Positions 30,436 to 33,826 of a stretch of DNA of 33,826 nucleotides are shown piece after piece. This DNA comes from Erythrobacter sp. (GTDB taxonomy: Bacteria; Pseudomonadota; Alphaproteobacteria; Sphingomonadales; Sphingomonadaceae), in assembly GCA_013822695.1 (NCBI GenBank), contig PNKW01000030.1:1-33826 (forward strand), written 5' to 3'. A program made the translations under genes and the position numbers. The notes under the pieces are model-generated. The model saw only the letters and a program-made list of their open reading frames with translations, was not told the origin of the DNA and made no database searches. The number at the start of each line of letters is the position of its first letter. Position 1 is the stretch's first letter.

Positions 30436-30526
30436 CCCCTTCCCTTGAGGGAAGGGGTTGGGGATGGGTGTTCCCACCTCGATAGGGCAGAGCCCCCACC
30501 CCCAACCCCTCCCCGCCGGGGAGGGG
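30436..30526. repeat. 91-bp palindromic (BIME-like) element between acyl-CoA dehydrogenase and SDR genes
   Basis: Two perfect 9-bp hairpins, CCCCTTCCC-TTGA-GGGAAGGGG (30436-30457) and CCCCTCCCC-GCC-GGGGAGGGG (30506-30526), point toward each other. Each is followed inward by GTTGGGGRTGGG or its complement, so the whole is one large inverted repeat. It fills the gap between the two minus-strand genes. Confidence 0.85.
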
Positions 30527-30536
30527 AGACGTCAGG

Positions 30537-31679
30537 TCAGATCGAGCGCGAGATCACTTCCTTCATGATCTCGTTCGTGCCCCCGAAAATTCGCGTCACG
30601 CGCGCATCGCGCCACAGCCGCGCGATGGCGTATTCGTTCATGTAGCCCGCCCCGCCGTGGAGTTGCAGCGCGGTGTCGCAGCATTCCCACTGGAGGTCGG
30701 TGTGCCACAGCTTGGCCGCGCTCGCCTCGTCGGTGGTGAGTTCGCCCGCGAGGTGCTTGCGGATCGCCCAGTCCAAGTGCGCCCAGCCGACCTGCAGCTT
30801 GGCCTTCAGATCCGCGAGCGTGAACTTGGTGTTCTGGAATTCGAACACGGTCTTGCCGAAGGCCTTCCTGTCCTTGGTGAACTTGACCGCCTCGTCAAAC
30901 GCCCGCTGCGCCGCCGCCTGCGCGCCGACCGCGATGCCGAGGCGTTCCTGCGGCAGCTCTTCCATCAGGTGCACGAAGCCCATGCCCTCCGCGCCGAGGA
31001 TATTGGTCATCGGCACGCGGCAATCGTTGAAGAACAGCTCGCTAGTGTCGGCGGCGTGCTGCCCGATCTTGTCGAGATTGCGCCCGCGCTCGAAACCGGG
31101 GGTGTCGGCATCGACCAACACCAGCGAAATGCCCTTGGCGCCCTTCTCGGGATCGGTCTTGGCGACCACGATCACGCAATCGGCGTTCTGGCCGTTGGTG
31201 ATGTAGGTTTTCGAGCCGTTGATGACGAGGTGGTTGCCGTCCTTCTTCGCCGTGGTGCGGATGCCCTGAAGGTCGCTACCTGCGCCCGGCTCGGTCATGG
31301 CAATCGCGGTGATGATGTCGCCGCTGACCATGCCGGGGAGGTACTTGGCGCGCTGTTCGGGATTGCCGAGGCGCTCGAAATAGTTGGCGGTGATGTCGTT
31401 CTGGAGCGTGAAGCCCGCCGAGGAACCGAGGTAGGACAGCTCCTCTGTCAGCACGCAGTTGAACCCGAAATCGAGGCCGAGGCCGCCGTTCTCCTCCTTC
31501 ACCGTCATGCACAGCATGCCGGCGTCGCCCATTTTCTTCCACACGTCACGCGGCACGATACCGTTCGCTTCATGCTCGTCCATGTGCGGGGTCAGGCTTT
31601 CCGCAAACACCTTGCGGACGGTGTCGCGGAAGGCCTCGTGGTCTTCGTTATAGGCGGTGCGAAAGGAGGTCGCGAGCAT
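30537..31679 (-). CDS. Acyl-CoA dehydrogenase, long-chain type
   Basis: A 380-aa FAD flavoenzyme that makes the first double bond in beta-oxidation-like degradation. ITAIAMTEPGAGSDLQGIRTTAKKDGNHLVINGSKTYITNG is the FAD/substrate region. LPQERLGIAVGAQAAAQRAFDEAVKFTKDRKAFGK and LHGGAGYMNEYAIARLWRDARVTRIFGGTNEIMKEVI close it. The usual catalytic Glu of the medium-chain group (in xEGT) is Gly here (FGGT), exactly as in long-chain acyl-CoA dehydrogenases, whose base sits instead in the helix before RKAFGK; the FDEA glutamate is the likely equivalent. The ATG at 31679 has a GGAGAG site. The SDR gene follows downstream. Confidence 0.94.
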   Translation of the reverse strand: MLATSFRTAYNEDHEAFRDTVRKVFAESLTPHMDEHEANGIVPRDVWKKMGDAGMLCMTVKEENGGLGLDFGFNCVLTEELSYLGSSAGFTLQNDITANYFERLGNPEQRAKYLPGMVSGDIITAIAMTEPGAGSDLQGIRTTAKKDGNHLVINGSKTYITNGQNADCVIVVAKTDPEKGAKGISLVLVDADTPGFERGRNLDKIGQHAADTSELFFNDCRVPMTNILGAEGMGFVHLMEELPQERLGIAVGAQAAAQRAFDEAVKFTKDRKAFGKTVFEFQNTKFTLADLKAKLQVGWAHLDWAIRKHLAGELTTDEASAAKLWHTDLQWECCDTALQLHGGAGYMNEYAIARLWRDARVTRIFGGTNEIMKEVISRSI

Positions 31680-31787
31680 GGGGGTTCTCTCCGGGGAATG
31701 GGTTTTGATTTGAGACGATAGAGCCGTGCGCGGGGGTGGCGGTCAAGCGCGAAAGTGGGGGTGGGGGAGGCCCAGCGACTTGCGCCC

Positions 31788-32159
31788 CTAATCTTTTTCT
31801 GCGGTTTCGCGGGTCTCGCCTTTCATTACCGCGACCCTGACAGTCGCGATTAATGAGCCGCAAAATAATGCGCTTAGGAAGCGTCCCAGATAGGTCATTG
31901 ATGTCGGGTTACGATCTAGGGTTTCGCTTACGATCCACGTGTAAACAACTGCCAAGACACCAGCGGCCAAAGCTACTTGATATGGTCGATTGAAGGCCAT
32001 TCCTATCATCAATACCGCAACCAGAAACAGCGGATCGCGAGTAGTGGCGGACCCTAGGGCCGCCCCGAAAAGCAATCCTGATGGTCCGTGATCGAGGGCT
32101 ACGGCAACTGCCAGCCAAACTAGTATGCTGCCAACAAGGGCGAGAAACCATCTCAACAT
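31788..32159 (-). CDS. Small polytopic membrane protein of unknown function
   Basis: A 123-aa protein with four hydrophobic segments: FLALVGSILVWLAVAVALDHG, DPLFLVAVLMIGMAF, VALAAGVLAVVYTWIV and LGRFLSALFCGSLIATVRVAV. It ends with a charged tail KGETRETAEKD. The ATG at 32159 has GGAG 7 bp upstream; the frame runs on to 32186 without such a site. GC and codon use are lower than in flanking genes. I recognise no family. It lies between the acyl-CoA dehydrogenase and a cluster of two palindromic repeats. Confidence 0.65.
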   Translation of the reverse strand: MLRWFLALVGSILVWLAVAVALDHGPSGLLFGAALGSATTRDPLFLVAVLMIGMAFNRPYQVALAAGVLAVVYTWIVSETLDRNPTSMTYLGRFLSALFCGSLIATVRVAVMKGETRETAEKD

Positions 32160-32256
32160 CCGACCGCTCCGTACTGGGTCACGCACCTAATGATCGTGAC
32201 AGTTACGCCGACTATGGACAAGTTCGGGATGAAAGGCTCTACGCCGACGGTAGATC

Positions 32257-32336
32257 GTCATCCCAGCGAAAGCTGGGACCTAGGGCGGCAAACGCTGCTC
32301 TGTGAAGCCATAGGCCCCAGCTTTCGCTGGGGTGAC
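32257..32336. repeat. 80-bp palindromic dispersed repeat with GAAA-capped hairpins
   Basis: The arms GTCATCCCAGCGAAAGCTGG and CCAGCTTTCGCTGGGGTGAC form a large inverted repeat. Each arm is itself a hairpin CCCAGC-GAAA-GCTGGG type. It lies in the gene-free gap 32160-32456, next to another repeat. Confidence 0.8.
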
Positions 32337-32357
32337 GGGGGAACCAGCCAAAGTTAC

Positions 32358-32453
32358 TTCCCCGTCCCGGGCTTGACCCGGGACCCAGCTTTTTCTGCTC
32401 AACGGTGGAAATCGGAAGGCAGCGGGGCCCCGGGTCAAGCCCGGGGCGGGGAA
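32358..32453. repeat. 96-bp palindromic dispersed repeat, copy 2
   Basis: The arms TTCCCCGTCCCGGGCTTGAC and GTCAAGCCCGGGGCGGGGAA are inverted. The unit is the reverse-complement relative of 28551-28640. It ends 3 bp beyond the fpr stop codon and may give that transcript a 3' stem-loop. Confidence 0.75.
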
Positions 32454-32456
32454 ATA

Positions 32457-33272
32457 CTAACCCACAAACGCCCGCTCGATCACGAACTGCCCCGGCTTGT
32501 TGTTCGCGCCTTCCTCGAATCCGCGGCGCTCCAGGTCAGCCGCGTGGTCCTTGATCATCGCCATCGAGCCGCACAGCATCACGCGGTCCTCGTCGGGCAC
32601 AAACCGCTGCGGGCCCTTCGACTGCTCGAACAGGCGACCATCATCGATCAGCGCCTGAATGCGGCCCTGCGTGCGGAAGGGTTCGCGGGTCACGGTCGGC
32701 ACGTAGATCATCTTGGCGCGGTCTTCGTCTTCGAGCAGCGGGTCGCCTTCGAGCTTCGATTCCAGCAGCTCGCGATAGGCCAGTTCGTTCACGTTTCGCA
32801 CCGAGTGGACGACGATCACTTCCTCGAACATCCCGTAAACCTCGGGATCGCGCACGAGGCTCATGAAGGGGGCAAGGCCGGTGCCGGTCGAGAGCATGAA
32901 GAGGCGCTTGCCCGGCAGCAGCGCGTCGGTCACCAGCGTGCCGGTCGGCTTCTTGCCGAGGTAGATCGGGTCACCGACCTGGATGTGCTGGAGCCGCGAG
33001 GTGAGCGGGCCGTCCTGCACCTTGATCGACAGGAACTCCAATTCCTCGGCGTAGGAGGGCGAGGCGACCGAATAGGCGCGCAGCAGCGGCTTGCCGTTGT
33101 CGCCGGGCAGGCCGATCATCACGAACTCGCCCGAACGGAAACGGAAAGCCGCGGGCCGCGTCATCTTGAGGCTGAAGAGGCCATCGCACCAGTGGTGAAC
33201 ATCGGTGATGGTCTCGACGGAAAGCGCCGCGCTTTCGGTGAACTGGTCGCGGGTGAGAGCGGTTTGGGTCAA
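32457..33272 (-). CDS. fpr: Ferredoxin-NADP(+) reductase
   Basis: A 271-aa FAD enzyme moving electrons between NADPH and ferredoxin/flavodoxin. The FAD motif is LLRAYSVASP (RxYS). The NADP part has FMLSTGTGLAPFMSLVRDP and VMLCGSMAMIKDHAADLE, and the chain ends FVIERAFVG, as in alphaproteobacterial FPRs of the Rhodobacter type, which end without the plant-type C-terminal Tyr. The ATG at 33272 gives the standard length. FPRs of this group often serve iron-sulfur and oxidative-stress metabolism, which fits the iron-binding protein gene upstream on the same strand, 144 bp away. A palindromic repeat follows the stop. Confidence 0.94.
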   Translation of the reverse strand: MTQTALTRDQFTESAALSVETITDVHHWCDGLFSLKMTRPAAFRFRSGEFVMIGLPGDNGKPLLRAYSVASPSYAEELEFLSIKVQDGPLTSRLQHIQVGDPIYLGKKPTGTLVTDALLPGKRLFMLSTGTGLAPFMSLVRDPEVYGMFEEVIVVHSVRNVNELAYRELLESKLEGDPLLEDEDRAKMIYVPTVTREPFRTQGRIQALIDDGRLFEQSKGPQRFVPDEDRVMLCGSMAMIKDHAADLERRGFEEGANNKPGQFVIERAFVG

Positions 33273-33416
33273 GACAGGCCTCGGATACAGGGGTGCGCCG
33301 TTCGGGAGGGGCGGCCAGATTGGCGGCGCAAATGGACGCTTCGGCCCCGCGCTTCAAGACAGATTAGCGATAGGACGTGAAAGCGGGCCTTGATCGCGCG
33401 CAGATCGGGCAAAGGC

Positions 33417-33826
33417 TCAATTCCACCCGGCCGCGTTGAGCAATTCGACCGCGCGGGCCTGGTTCTTCCCGATCTCGGCGGCGGGGAGCGGGTCCGCCTT
33501 GAAGCTGCCGAGCTTCTCGACCGCCGAGGTCGGCGCGACGCCTTTGGCGGCGGGGTATTCGTTGTTGCCGTTCGCAAGGAACTGCTGCGCCTTGTCCGAG
33601 GCGAGGTATTCGAGGAACTTCACCGCGTTCTCGCGATTGGGCGCGGTCTTGACCAGCCCGGCGCCGCTCATGTTGACATGCGTGCCGGTGGTGGCCTGAT
33701 TGGGGAAAATGATGCCGATCGAGTCCAGCACCTTGCGCTTTTCGGGCGTGTCGAAACGCGCGAGGTAATAGGTGTTGACCAGCGAGATGTCGCACTCGCC
33801 CGCCGCCACGCTCTCGATGTTCGACA
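33417..33826 (-). CDS. Iron(III) ABC-transporter periplasmic binding protein (3' part)
   Basis: The gene runs off the right edge; 136 C-terminal codons are visible. SNIESVAAGECDISLVNTYYLARF contains the Tyr-Tyr dyad that binds Fe3+ in FbpA/FutA proteins. GIIFPNQATTGTHVNMSGAGLVKTAPNRENAVKFLEYLASDKAQQFLANGNNEYP is the typical C-terminal lobe of this family. The protein would be periplasmic and deliver ferric iron to a permease. The frame stays open from 33417 to the window end, so the start is outside. No permease or ATPase gene follows; fpr is next. Confidence 0.9.
   Translation of the reverse strand, partial: SNIESVAAGECDISLVNTYYLARFDTPEKRKVLDSIGIIFPNQATTGTHVNMSGAGLVKTAPNRENAVKFLEYLASDKAQQFLANGNNEYPAAKGVAPTSAVEKLGSFKADPLPAAEIGKNQARAVELLNAAGWN

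Noticed and set aside
30429..30477. Longer N-terminus of the SDR protein (MGTPIPNPFPQGKGLY...)
   Set aside because: These codons are the palindromic repeat itself; the GTG at 30429 has a proper ribosome-binding site and gives the normal SDR length.

Overview
This is a high-GC chromosomal window. It suggests an alphaproteobacterium of the order Sphingomonadales, most likely an Erythrobacter/Porphyrobacter-type genome. The grounds are an F1Fo-ATPase zeta-subunit (DUF1476) gene, an alphaproteobacterial-type ferredoxin-NADP reductase, a TonB-dependent receptor with an EIVVTG-type N-terminal box, and several families of short dispersed palindromes. The taxonomic call is inference from protein style; no rRNA gene is present.

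Left part (1-9.3 kb): a HAD phosphatase gene (minus) and a periplasmic protein gene sit beside a hot-dog thioesterase. The HAD gene carries a 265-bp element with 32-bp perfect terminal inverted repeats and TA duplications, inserted in frame near its start codon. A diverged relative of the element abuts its stop codon. On the plus strand follow leuC, a 58-aa membrane peptide, leuD, a quinone oxidoreductase, then the ATPase zeta subunit, a BolA protein and monothiol glutaredoxin GrxD. After a repeat-rich gap come a NUDIX hydrolase, tRNA-Arg(TCT) and a YhhQ-type queuosine-precursor transporter.

Middle part (9.2-21.7 kb, minus strand): reading in the direction of transcription there is a TPR protein, then a compact type IV secretion operon (virB1, B2, B3, B4, B6, B9, B10, B11), then ppk and ppx overlapping by ATGA. 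The T4SS has no recognisable VirB5, VirB7, VirB8, VirD4 or relaxase here. Just upstream of virB1 is a 13/14 match to the PhoB box (CTGTCAC-N4-CTGTCAT), which suggests that the T4SS, next to the polyphosphate genes, responds to phosphate starvation. This is the most interesting functional hypothesis in the window.

Right part (21.7-33.8 kb): a surface lipoprotein and a TonB-dependent receptor form a pair, divergent from the TPR gene. Next is a lower-GC block with an NAD-dependent epimerase and a small secreted protein. Then come a PhoB-type response regulator with a degenerate receiver domain, an SDR oxidoreductase, a long-chain-type acyl-CoA dehydrogenase, a small membrane protein, ferredoxin-NADP reductase, and the 3' part of an iron(III)-binding periplasmic protein that runs off the right edge. 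The intergenic spaces of this part hold several dispersed palindromic repeats, some in two copies.
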